Origin: Ascarosepion bandense
Lineage: Eukaryota > Mollusca > Cephalopoda > Sepiida > Sepiidae
Direction of reading: 5' to 3'
DNA: 64,000 nt
NCBI GenBank assembly: GCA_037127315.1
Contig: JBBBDQ010001616.1
Location: 211,501 to 275,500 of the forward strand
Positions 31,396-40,894 of this stretch are shown here, piece by piece (within the stretch, counting starts at the first letter, position 1; every line of letters starts with the position of its first letter). The notes beneath the pieces are model-generated. The model worked only from the letters and a program-made list of their open reading frames with translations, did no database searches and had not been told where the DNA came from. The position numbers and the translations under genes are program-made.

Positions 31396-31687
31396 TGTTG
31401 GGACGCCCGCGCCTATTCGGCTATAATGGACTATTCCATTACTATGTAAAGTAATGGTGGCATCTACGTGAGAGAGTGTGCCGAGCAGCCGATCGACAAG
31501 TCAGTCGTAGACTTCCGGTGACGACCCGGAAGTACCCATTGCTCATACTACGTCTTACGACGGTTGAGACGATTAACCTTTATTCTTGTATTGGATACTA
31601 ATAACCTTTGTAAATACTATTTTCACGGAATACAACAATTAACCTATTCCTGTTGTTGAGTTATTTATTCTTAGTCACGACATAACA
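31396..31687. mobile_element. Solo LTR, 292 bp
   Basis: It starts 'tgttgggacgcccgcgccta' and ends 'ttagtcacgacataaca' (TGTT...AACA). Flanking pentamers are AGAAA (31,391-31,395) and AGAAG (31,688-31,692), 4 of 5 identical. GC is higher than in the surroundings. The TGTTGGGACGCC start recalls BEL/Pao-type LTRs, but the class is not proven. No internal genes lie on either side. Confidence 0.65.
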
Positions 31688-31719
31688 AGAAGTCTGCCAT
31701 AAATCGCATGAACAACAGA

Positions 31720-31955
31720 CTTTAGTTATTTAACCCATAACGGGAGAGAAGGGACGGATTAATACCTTAACCAAGGATACCAGTGCGTCAGTGAATGCAA
31801 AGTGTTCGACTGGGATTACAGCTCGGCTCACCGATTTCCCCCACCGAGCCGACCTCCACTGTACCACAACTCACATCCGTCAATAACGGTTACAGCAGCT
31901 GGTATCCCCAAGCGGTCATCCATCTAAGTACTAACCAGGCTCAAATCAAATAAAC
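31720..31955 (-). mobile_element. 5S-tRNA composite SINE
   Basis: Tail side first on the plus strand ('taacccataacgggagagaa'), then the complement of the tRNA-like body ('ctccactgtaccacaactca'), then a partial 5S head ('agcggtcatccatctaagta', 'ctaaccaggctca'). It ends inside the 5S part. Confidence 0.82.
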
Positions 31956-32334
31956 TTAAATAAAAATTTTAAAAATCTTATACTGAAACCCATTCCTTCT
32001 CGCCTAAATACACCTCTTCAAACAGCCCAAAATCTTAACCTTAAAAAAGTAATTTAGCTCATTTAGTTGTCTACCTTTATAAAATATGAACTCCTATTCC
32101 TCCCCTTCCTAAATATACCATTTCAACACCCTGTAACCCCACGACTACCAGCTTTGTCCTTTTCCACTTTGTGACCGTTGTTAACCTAAAACCCCTCCAC
32201 ACTCTAACTCAGGGCCTTCGTCATTTGGAAAAACAATGTCGCTGACGTGACGTAGAATCTCTATTAGAGATACCATGTCGAAATGTACATCCGCCACCTT
32301 TGAATTTTGAAAATATTCTCTAATTTATATTGGC
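31956..32334. other. Unassigned sequence
   Basis: Nothing was recognised; no ORF of note. Confidence 0.4.
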
Positions 32335-32455
32335 TCTATATTCTTAATACATTGAGCTCTCTGCCTGCATCACTTTTTAATGTTAAAAATTTTAAATATT
32401 GATTAGGATTAGGTTCTTGGAATTTGCCTTTCTACTCTTCCACTTCGAATTAAAG
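32335..32455 (+). repeat. Short unclassified AT repeat, copy 3
   Basis: 'attgagctctctgcctgcat', 'aaatattgattaggattagg' and 'ccacttcgaattaaag' match the copies at 8,478, 15,355 and 53,075. (TA)n follows. Confidence 0.7.
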
Positions 32456-32489
32456 AAAAACAAATATATATATATATATATCACACCTT

Positions 32490-32640
32490 TAATTTTTCAA
32501 TCTCCCAAACCCTTACGCAAGTGGTGGACTTCCCCACGCGTTTCTCCAATAGCCCTAACGAAAGGGACTCGCTACTAGACCTCTGCTTCACTTCCACCCC
32601 AAATTCTCCACCAGTGGATGTAATTATCGAGTTGAAATAT
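32490..32640 (+). pseudogene. Jockey/CR1-like LINE endonuclease fragment
   Basis: The plus strand reads LTQVVDFPTRFSNSPNERDS, LLDLCFTSTPNSPPVDVIIE. This is the conserved end of the endonuclease domain of Jockey/CR1-type LINEs (…QLV..PTR…LLDL..TS.P). It is cut off by microsatellites. Confidence 0.72.
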
Positions 32641-32683
32641 GATAAGATAATATTTAATATTTATTTTAATAATACACACACAT

Positions 32684-32684
32684 G

Positions 32685-32732
<48 letters not shown>

Positions 32733-32740
32733 TATATACT
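32684..32740. repeat. (CT)n-(CA)n microsatellite
   Basis: A pure CT run passes into CA, then TA. Confidence 0.95.
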
Positions 32741-32741
32741 A

Positions 32742-32885
32742 TAGTCATCCGCAGACAGATCTGTTTCGCTGTATTACAGCTCATCAGTACGGCTTAGACT
32801 CCGGTCGCTTGCTAACCCAGGATCGAAACCCGACCGAATTGGCGTCAGTCGGCGATTCTACCCCTAGCGTCCAGTAGAAGAAGGC
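32742..32885 (-). mobile_element. tRNA-derived SINE, 5'-truncated, inverted partner
   Basis: Tail complement ('agtcatccgcagacagatct'), B box ('acccaggatcgaaaccc') and A box complements are present. It lies head to head with the next copy. Confidence 0.87.
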
Positions 32886-32894
32886 AGATGTATA

Positions 32895-33124
32895 CGAATC
32901 GTTCATTCAACAATGAATTAGAACACTCACAGTTACTGGCCTGTGTTTACATGGTATACCACGCACTAAAAGTCTGCCTTCTTTTACCGAGCACCCATAG
33001 GTCAGAGGTGGAGTCACCGACTGATGTCAATTCGGTCGGGTTTCAAACCTGGTTAAAAGCAATCGGATATCCAACCGTACTGATGAGCTGTGATATAGCG
33101 AAAAAGATCTGTCTGCGGATGACT

Positions 33125-33127
<3 letters not shown>
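32895..33127 (+). mobile_element. tRNA-derived SINE (octopus type), near full length
   Basis: The leader ('ttcattcaacaatgaattag'), body ('ggtcagaggtggagtcaccg', 'gggtttcaaacctgg') and tail ('ctgatgagctgtgatatagc', 'tctgtctgcggatgact') are all present. (TA)n and (GA)n follow to 33,200. Confidence 0.9.
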
Positions 33128-33177
<50 letters not shown>

Positions 33178-33234
33178 TGAGAGAGAGATAGAGAGAGAGA
33201 GGGGGTACATTATCCAGATGGTCAAAACAAAATA

Positions 33235-33565
33235 TATTTGGGCTCAACAAAAGACATCTTTAAGAACAGTTGGTTTAATCACAGGTCTACATTTAAAATA
33301 AAAAAATTAAAAAACAATAAAAAATTGGCTAGCCACCTGTGGAAATTGAAATCAAAATATGGAAAGGCCCCAGACATAACGTAGAGCATTTTAAAAACCG
33401 CCAAGTCTTACAACAGTGGAAAAATATGTAGACTGTGCCAAGAAGAAAAATTAGAAATTATGATATTCCCAAATAAAGACAAACTGTTAAATGAAAGAAC
33501 GGAATATATGACTAAATGCATCCACACTAGGAAATACCTCTTACGTTCATACAACCATGGATGAA
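33235..33565 (+). pseudogene. Penelope-like element, GIY-YIG endonuclease-side C-terminus
   Basis: The plus strand reads KDIFKNSWFNHRSTFKIKKL, ASHLWKLKSKYGKAPDIT, then a stop where Trp is expected, SILKTAKSYNSGKICRLCQE, EKLEIMIFPNKDKLLNERTE, YMTKCIHTRKYLL. This is the region after the GIY and YIG strands in one class of RT-linked GIY-YIG endonucleases, including the zinc-binding CxxC. The RT half is absent here. A related RT half is at 35.4-36.1 kb. Confidence 0.65.
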
Positions 33566-33757
33566 AACGGCATAATCGGTTTTAATTGAAAAATTGCGCT
33601 TTCAAAAATTTCCTGCCACGTGATGTTTAAATAATACAGCGTCAGAAGAGCGTTCTTAAATAGAGAAACGGTAAGCTGTAAAATCAGTTATTAAAAATAG
33701 TCTGAAGACACCACCCATGGTAGAAACCTGGGTAGCGAAACAACTCATTCACAAATG

Positions 33758-33812
<55 letters not shown>

Positions 33813-33813
33813 T

Positions 33814-33854
<41 letters not shown>

Positions 33855-34020
33855 AAACAAATGTTGTATTTTCACTGTATCCCCCTGAAAACTGTCTACC
33901 AGTGCATTTGTAGAAAATAACTTTTTTTAGGCATACAAACTTTGTGATTATAGTTCTCGATTTCAAGATATATTTCCGCGTAACTTATAGTCGAGACATA
34001 AGATAACATTTATTTTTATA

Positions 34021-34052
<32 letters not shown>

Positions 34053-34113
34053 GTGTGTGTGTGTGTGTGCGCACACGCGTGTATGTGTGTGTGTGCCTGT
34101 GTGAGCACAATTT
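33566..34113. repeat. Unassigned sequence with long (TA)n and (CA)n/(TG)n runs
   Basis: (TA)n with two TG interruptions lies at 33,760-33,855 and (CA)n then (TG)n at 34,021-34,100. No gene was recognised. Confidence 0.8.
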
Positions 34114-34375
34114 TTATTCTGATTCTGTTTCTCTCAGCAAAGAAGCCGCGCAAGTTGTGAACACCTGATGTTCACCATTTTGGCAATGAAACAAAGCCAG
34201 ACGAGCGTGTGTTTTGACTTCTTCAAACAGGAAATCAGTTCCAAATCGACAGACGGGATTCACTACTTCAAATTCCTCAAACATCATTATCCCTGGCTTG
34301 GAACTTTGAAAATGGATGTCATTTCCTCTTCTTAACACATCTATCCGATAATGGGGCGCTTCACACTCTTCTTAT
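34114..34375 (-). CDS. Unassigned ORF of about 86 codons
   Basis: A minus-strand reading open from about 34,375 to 34,114, with balanced composition and a protein-like sequence (VLRRGNDIHFQSSKPGIMMF, EEFEVVNPVCRFGTDFLFEE, THARLALFHCQNGEHQ). It is flanked by microsatellites and has no ATG at its beginning, so it could be an exon or an element fragment. I do not recognise the family. Confidence 0.3.
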
Positions 34376-34451
34376 TTCTCTCGATATGCGCACCTATATC
34401 AAACTGACATCTGTCATTCTATTTAACAGACGGCAATCAAAGGTAGTGCTT

Positions 34452-34452
<1 letters not shown>

Positions 34453-34511
<59 letters not shown>
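34453..34511. repeat. (CA)n microsatellite
   Basis: An uninterrupted CA run of about 59 bp. Confidence 0.97.
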
Positions 34512-34513
<2 letters not shown>

Positions 34514-34669
34514 GTGCGTTGGATAAATTGTCTACTAAATTATGTAAAAGTGAAAATTACACTGACGCATTATTTTAACAGATATATTTACCAAAACTAT
34601 TCAAAAATATGTTGAAATGCTAAAGATTAAAATTCATTCAATAAAATTGTCGTTGGTAATAAGTCTAGA

Positions 34670-34980
34670 TGTGCGTTGTGGTGCAGTGGATGACGTCTTG
34701 AAAAGAGAAATCGGGAAACCGAGTTCGAATTCCAGTTGAATTCATTGCATTCACTTCCGCACAAATACCCTTGGGAAAGGTATTAATCCGTCTCTTCTCT
34801 CCAATTATAGATTAAATTACAGGACAGATTGAGTTATATAGCCTTGACTGGCAACCAGTCTACTACAGAAATCAATGGCAACCTACTGCGGGATAATCTT
34901 CTACCCAGTCAGTCATGTCTCGAAAGAGACATGATCGCCCAAAGCGTGTATCACGTATGGCACTTAACTGACTGTCAATT
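34670..34980 (+). mobile_element. 5S-tRNA composite SINE, complete body and tail, no 5S head
   Basis: A box 'tggtgcagtgg', B box 'gagttcgaattccagttg', 'tacccttgggaaaggtatta', 'ctggcaaccagtctac', then the stem-loop 'catgtctcgaaagagacatg' (8-bp stem, GAAA loop) and the end 'gcacttaactgactgtc'. It defines the 3' half of the family in sense orientation. Confidence 0.87.
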
Positions 34981-35004
34981 ATTTATATATATATATTTTT
35001 ATAA

Positions 35005-35150
35005 TCATGCAAGGCATTTTACTGTCACTGTTTTGCAGTGGGTTACATAGGATGAAAGTTATGAGAAAGAGTGACAGGTTATAGGGGGTGCCAGGAAGTG
35101 AGTAAGAGAAGGATGAGAATACTGATGAGAGTGGAGTGGACGGAAAAAGT
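35005..35150 (-). mobile_element. Family B LINE 3' UTR and tail
   Basis: The plus strand shows the complement of the terminus ('atgcaaggcattttactgtc', 'tgttttgcagtgggttacat') followed by UTR. No coding part remains. Confidence 0.82.
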
Positions 35151-35399
35151 AAAACAAAAAATAAAACAAAATAAAATCAAAGCAAAATTATAACTTACTT
35201 TTAAGAATATTTCAAAGCTGATCCTAAACCAAAAGCACGTGTACTAACGCCAGTAGAGAAAAAGAATTATTTTATCTTTTGGCTGAGGAGTGGTGGGGTC
35301 AACTAGACAATCACCAGGCAAAAGACGAACAAGGAATTTAACAGGAATTTTTTTTTTTTTAATAAAAAGGACAAAATTATTCACCGGTCAAAGAAATTA

Positions 35400-36150
35400 C
35401 TAGAAAAAGATCTAAAAAAAATAAACAACTAAAACCTATTTACAAAAAGAGATAAATGCAGGATAACTTATAAAATGGGAACTAGTAGGTACAGCAAACT
35501 CGTTGGCGAAACAGATATTAAGATAAAGAAACTAAAAACATAGCCTCTAAACTGAAATAAGACAATAGAACAAAACAATTACCAAAAGTAGAACCATTTA
35601 TTAATTTAAAAGACCATGAGGGCACCTTCAAAAACAAACCAACATGCACATTAACAAACTCAAAAAAAGACAGTCAGTTAAGTGCCATACGTGATACACG
35701 CTTGGGCGATCATGTCTCTTTCGAGATATGACTGACTGGGCAGAATATTATCTTGCAGTAGGTTGCCATTGCTTTCTGCGGTAGACTGGTTGCCGACAAA
35801 GGCTATAGAACCCAATCTGTCCTGTTATTTAACCCATAACTGGAGGGAAGAGTACGGATTAATACCTTTCCCAGGGGCATTTGCGCGTAAGTGAAAACAA
35901 AAGACAACACTACGAAAATAAGCAAACAAATGTTAGAAATAATATGGTTAAAACTAAGAAACCTGCTAAAAATAAATCAATTGAAAAGACAAAAGAAACA
36001 ATCAATTGGTTCAATAAATGTACCAATAGAGAAATCTGCTCCGCCATACAACCAGATATAAAACAACGACTTCTATTCATCCATCAATGAAAACACACTA
36101 AACAACGCACTAAATTTAGGAAAGCAATAAATAAACATCTCCAACAAAGT
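35400..36150 (+). pseudogene. Penelope-like reverse transcriptase fragment, split by a SINE
   Basis: Before the SINE: DLKKINKQLKPIYKKR and, in another frame, EPFINLKDHEGTFKNKPTCT, LTNS. After it: LRKISKQMLEIIWLKL, KTKETINWFNKCTNREICSA and DFYSSINENTLNNALNLGKA. Together these are the N-terminal RT motifs of a Penelope-like class with an FDI.DFYPSI core (the catalytic Asp side is degraded to PDI/NND). Stops and frameshifts are frequent. The two halves join correctly if the SINE is removed. Confidence 0.7.
35673..35898 (-). mobile_element. 5S-tRNA composite SINE, 3' half, inserted in the RT
   Basis: 'gtcagttaagtgccatacgt' through the stem 'catgtctctttcgagatatg' to 'taactggagggaagagtacg'. It is flanked by AAAAGACA at 35,665-35,672 and 35,899-35,906, a likely target duplication. 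Confidence 0.8.
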
Positions 36151-36304
36151 CATAAACATATTTAACAACTGGTGAAAATAAATATTATACCATAATAACA
36201 AGACATAGACAAAAAAGCGCAATCATGATAATAATAATAATAAGAAGAAGAAGAATAACTTTGACGTAACAATGGGGAGATAAGATGGCGCAGGGATATA
36301 CGAA

Positions 36305-36354
<50 letters not shown>

Positions 36355-36406
36355 GAAAATAAATATAACATAAAATTTAAGTAAACAAACAAAATAAATA
36401 TAATAT
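36151..36406. other. Unassigned, with (AAT)n/(AAG)n and (TA)n
   Basis: Trinucleotide runs lie near 36,227-36,256 and (TA)n at 36,307-36,351. The 160-codon minus reading here is not a gene. Confidence 0.6.
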
Positions 36407-37013
36407 TGTTGTGGATCCCGGGAATGTGGTCCGCACAAATAAATGAACAACGACTAGTAATTGAGATAGAAAATAAGTGTATTAACGTTAGGATACTGAC
36501 TTGAATAAAGATTAGGAGTCCATGAATGCGGGTTAGCAAAAAGTATATGTAGAAGTCTCTGGAAGTGAAACCGTGGTATATTGAGTTTGTCCGCGTCGGA
36601 AGCTGACGTGTACTGCGTAATAATCTTCTCAATGTGTGAAGCACAGAGCTGCTATGAACTACTGTGTACTGACTGATAATTTCTCTATCGTAATATAAAG
36701 TTAATTCTCGGTGAAATATTCTGTATTTATCTGGCCTCGCACTAGGGCAAAATGTGGCACAAGTTCTTTTTAACGTGGGTCCTCCGAGCCATATAGCCCA
36801 GCCAAAAATAGCTGTCTAATTTTGTCCAGTCGTGACTCTACCCTTCGGCGGAGCAACGACTGGGTTAATGCTCTCCGCCCGAAGGCAAAGAGCTGACAGT
36901 GTCAAAGGAATTACCGCGAGAAAACGCGGTATTCTCCAGTCTTGATTCTATAGCAGTAGTATATGTATATTCTGGACGAGTTCATTTTTATTAAAAGGGA
37001 GAACCCCACAACA
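36407..37013. mobile_element. Solo LTR, 607 bp, with perfect AATAT target duplication
   Basis: The ends TGTTGTGG (36,407) and CCACAACA (37,013) are perfect inverted repeats. AATAT flanks both sides (36,402-36,406 and 37,014-37,018). It contains a GC-richer block with 'ttcggcggagcaacgactgg' and 'gaaaacgcggtattctcc'. It is the same family as 5,504-6,266 and the piece at 39,756-39,899. No gag or pol lies next to it. Confidence 0.85.
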
Positions 37014-37189
37014 AATATAAACCAGAATCGTTTTATAAATTTTACTTCAATAGAAGAGGGTAAAGTTTAGGCACATAGCTTCGTTCTTTCATTTCCGATT
37101 GTACTTCAATGTCATATTGTTTGTTTACAACTAATAGTATCAGACATAATTGTACCTAATACTTTCGAAATTATTAAGTGTGCTATTAT

Positions 37190-37350
37190 TCTACGGTTCT
37201 GTGGTTCGGAACTGTTGATCAGAAATCCGAGTACCAATTCCAATCGACTTCGTTGTATTGACTTACTAGTAAATACCCTTGCAAAAGGTATAAGTCCATC
37301 TCTTCTCCCTCCTGCTATGAGTTAATTAGTAAGAAGTGTATCACTAAAAC
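37190..37350 (+). mobile_element. 5S-tRNA composite SINE, degraded body
   Basis: 'tctgtggttcggaactg', 'ccgagtaccaattccaat', 'acccttgcaaaaggtataag' and 'cctgctatgagttaat' follow the order of the family. No 5S head. Confidence 0.65.
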
Positions 37351-37360
37351 CATTATTATT

Positions 37361-38890
37361 GTGTGTATTAAGAGGAAGATGGCTCATCTTGAAGATGCTT
37401 CTAAATTTGTTCGGTTAGGTCCAATAGACAAATATGATTATACAATATCTATGGAGGCTAATCTAAACAAAACAGCCTACTTAAATGGATTTTACCCACT
37501 GAAATGTCTAATGAAATTAGACCCACGGGTTCTATTGTTTCTGCTTTTTCTTATGTTTGCCCAAAACACATACGGATGGTGTCTCAGTGAGACCTATTTT
37601 ATCAATGATAGGGTCTTCCAACATGGCGTGACTAAATGGCTCACCACCATATTACAGCCAGTTTTAGAACGGTATAAAAATTCTGAATTAAAGAATTGTT
37701 TGTGTTCTTTGACTTTATACAGAGTTATCCATCAACCAACAATTTTATGTGTTCTTATAATATTTCCTGCCTTTTTCCTTTCGTCTCTTTAGCTGAGACT
37801 ATTGGTATATGTGCTGATGTCTTATATCGCAATCAGTTGTCACCTCCTGTCATTCCTGAGAAGATATTGGTCGAACTCATGCAATTTGCCACGATGTTCG
37901 TTGCATTTAGTTTCGACGCAGTCATGTATAGGCAGACTGATGGTGTTTCAAAGAGTTCTCTCTTGGGACCCATTTTAGCAAAATGTTTTGTAGAATTCCA
38001 TAAGGAGATTGTGTTATATTAATCTAATAAATCAGATGTTTATTTCCATTATGTAGATGACATCTTTTTTCTCTAATAATGAGATTGATGAGGAACATTT
38101 CCTTTCGTCCCTTAAAAATATGCATTAAATTTAAAATTTACACCAGGAAACTTTTTCTTGATGTCTTAGTGAGCAGATCTTCCTCTGGTTTTCTTACTTC
38201 AGTTTATCGACAACCGACATTTACTGGTTTGTACATCAGGTGGGATTCTTCTTGTCCGCAAAATTGTAAAATTAACCTACGGCCCTTACTCATTGGGCCT
38301 TGCGGGTTTGCTAGAAAAATAAGTTGGATAATGATCTCAGGTTTATTACTATCACTCTCTGTAATAATGTCTATCTATTGGATATTGTCCAATCGGTAAT
38401 TAGGAATAAGATATCGGAGTTCAATAAAGTTAAGAGAGCTACAGTACAAAGATGTCTCGTGTACCTGCGCCTTCCTTGGCTGGGTTCTGTTAGTGATAGA
38501 TTTGCTAAGCGGGTTTCTGTTGCAGTTCAACACTGTTACTTTGCTGCCCAAACTCATGTATTTTTATGCTATGCCTGTCTTTTTTTTTCACGGAAGGATG
38601 TTCTCTCCTGACACCATAATAGTTCCCTAATTATTTGGTTTAAATCTAGTTGTAGATCACACTACATAGAGAGAACGACTCTAAGACTAGGTGCCAGTAT
38701 TAAACAAGTATGACCGACACATACGATGTTTTTATTGCAGAACACTCTATGAAAATAGCTTGTGTAAGCCGAAAACTTAGATTGGATTATTCAAAAATGT
38801 ATGTATCAATATTGTAATTTTCTTACTTCATTTAATGATAATGCTATCAAGCTTATCAGAGAATATGAAAACAATTCACAAAAAATAAAT
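37361..38890 (+). pseudogene. Penelope-like element with degraded GIY-YIG domain
   Basis: In order: KFVRLGPIDKYDYTISMEAN; VTKWLTTILQPVLERYKNSE; PPVIPEKILVELMQFATMFV; MYRQTDGVSKSSLLGPILAK; the catalytic YVDD at 38,050-38,061; LTSVYRQPTFTGLYIRWDSS; LPWLGSVSDRFAKRVSVAVQ; and a GIY-YIG remnant around 38,620-38,710 with YIERT where YIGRT is expected. Frames break at least six times, so it is dead. It is the most complete Penelope copy in the window. The usual GS(P/L)LGP motif reads SSLLGP. Confidence 0.87.
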
Positions 38891-38926
38891 AGACAAAGCT
38901 TGTCTATATTATTTAATTAAACATGC

Positions 38927-38969
<43 letters not shown>

Positions 38970-39032
38970 TTAAACAGATTTTTTAGCAGGAAACGTACAA
39001 TAGGAAACAATTGTTATCAAAGTGAAAATTAC

Positions 39033-39094
<62 letters not shown>

Positions 39095-39479
39095 TTTTTG
39101 TTACACATATAATGACTTCATCCACATACAAATAAAGATTAAAAATAATGGAAGCTTTATAATAAAAAAGAAAAATCCTACACTTAATAATATAAATTAA
39201 TCAATTATCAGTCATAAAAACTTTAAAAAAACTCAACGATAATAACTTTTCTGTTATTGTCAATAAAACCTGCATATTTTAGTCTTCTACCGGTATAAAA
39301 ACCTTGTAACACATTTGAATTAATAAAGGTTTTCTTCTCCGCCGTTGTGGACGAAGCGAGGATTTTCTCGTTGAAATGGCCACCTAACGGAATTAAATTT
39401 TCAAACGCTCTCCCACCTTGATTGAGCACTCTGGAAAAATAGTAGACTTTGATAAACAGTAGCTAAGCTGGCATGTACG
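38891..39479. other. Unassigned, with (TA)n at 38,931-38,967 and 39,038-39,092
   Basis: The segment 'cgaagcgaggattttctcgt' near 39,353 has a counterpart in reverse at about 52,905-52,935, so it belongs to a dispersed repeat, possibly a Penelope terminal region. Confidence 0.45.
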
Positions 39480-39699
39480 CATCGCTCATTCAGTGAAATG
39501 AATTAAAACGCGCTAGTTATTGGGCGCGTATAATGTTATGCGCTAAAAAGTCTGCCTACTTCCACCCAACGCCCATAGCCCAGAGGTAGAGTCGCCGACT
39601 GACACCATTTCGTTCGGGTTTCAATCCTGGGTAAAAAAGCAATCGGTGTCTAACCGTACTGATGAGCTGTGATACGGCGAAACAGATCTGTCTGCGGAT

Positions 39700-39705
<6 letters not shown>
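39480..39705 (+). mobile_element. tRNA-derived SINE (octopus type), near full length
   Basis: 'catagcccagaggtagagtc' (A box), 'gggtttcaatcctgggta' (B box), tail 'ctgatgagctgtgatacggc' and 'ctgtctgcggatgac', then (TA)n at once. Confidence 0.9.
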
Positions 39706-39755
<50 letters not shown>

Positions 39756-39756
<1 letters not shown>

Positions 39757-39899
39757 TTCCTTACTAATCGTATTCGTGGATTACTAACTTGCGTTCCAGT
39801 TGTATCTTTTCATTTAATATAACCTATTTTCCTATCTCAAGTATCTGTTTTGATGTTCATTATTTTGTGTGGTTCCTCACTCATCCGGAATCCACAACA
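39756..39899. mobile_element. LTR fragment, reversed relative to the 5.5- and 36.4-kb copies
   Basis: It ends 'catccggaatccacaaca', the complement of the LTR start at 5,504. It is bounded on the left by (TA)n at the same internal position as in that copy. Confidence 0.75.
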
Positions 39900-40059
39900 A
39901 TAATTAAGAAAGGCGACCATAAAAGTATACCATTCACAGAAAATACCGAAGCATCAAGGGAAAGTAGTTTCATAAGTTTATGTGTTCTCTATGTTTCTGA
40001 GATGTAGTATGGTAATTATTTACACTATTTATATTGTTCAGACTTTTGTCCTAATCTTT

Positions 40060-40345
40060 ATTGACATACTCAAGACTTTTCAGCTGTTTTACGCTCTGGC
40101 CTTCTTCAGGATTTTTCAATATTTCTGAGATTGGGTATTGTAATTGTTTATACTATATACTTTTTTCGGACAGTTGTTTTCATCTTTATTGGCATACTCA
40201 CGACTTTTCTGCCGCTTTACGCTCTGGCCTTCTTCAGGATCTTTCCATATTTCTAAGATGGGTTATTGTAATTGTTTATACTATTTATATCGTTCGGATA
40301 GTTGTCTTTATCTTTGCTGCAATATTCGCGACGTTTCTCTCAACG
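40060..40345 (-). repeat. Dispersed repeat, partial tandem duplication of 128 bp
   Basis: 'acgctctggccttcttcagg' occurs at 40,091 and 40,219 (period 128), with 'attgtaattgtttatactat' in each unit. A relative in the opposite sense lies at 52,375-52,450 ('gaagaaggtcagagtgtaca', 'ggccgaaacgttgtggatat'). The 'ctgaagaagg...cgaaac' pattern resembles the ends of Penelope-like elements; this is inference. Confidence 0.6.
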
Positions 40346-40349
40346 GCCG

Positions 40350-40890
40350 AAAAGCTGTGAATATGGCAACATAGATGAGGACAACAGCCCGTACAATGTA
40401 AAAAGTTTTTGCGTGAATTACTGGTAAAATAAGGGCAAAAGAAGTCAGAAAATCTAGGTCTTTAAAGGTCAAGGCACAGAAAACAATTTAATTATGTGCT
40501 ATTACTCTTGGGAAATGTATGAATCTAACTCTTTTTACCCATCTATTGCAAGATATTATGGAATACTGGGATCTATAGAGTCGGGTGGTAACCGAGCTAT
40601 GTTATAACTCGTTTGTTAGGGGTTACAATATTTAATCATGCTGTGACGCCTGTCAGGAAACGTTTGACTGACTTCATCAGCAGTACTACGTAACATCGCG
40701 AGGAAGCATCCTAATTTGTTTTTTTGTTTGGAGGTTTAACGACCTATCAATCCTTATGGGATCATTTAATCTCATAACCAATGATTTTCTTTGGGTAAGA
40801 TTATTTTATTTTTACAACATTTTTCTTTTCGAGTATCAAGATTCATTAGGATTTGTTTTTAAGAGCAGGGTCCCCAAGTCCTACCCTTTT
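40350..40890. other. Unassigned sequence
   Basis: No gene or known repeat was recognised. Confidence 0.4.
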
Positions 40891-40894
40891 TTTT

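Noticed and set aside
36162..36644. 160-codon minus-strand ORF
   Set aside because: It runs through trinucleotide repeats, (TA)n and into a solo LTR; no protein motif.
37361..37792. 143-codon ORF as a host gene
   Set aside because: It is the N-terminal part of a Penelope-like reverse transcriptase that continues in other frames.
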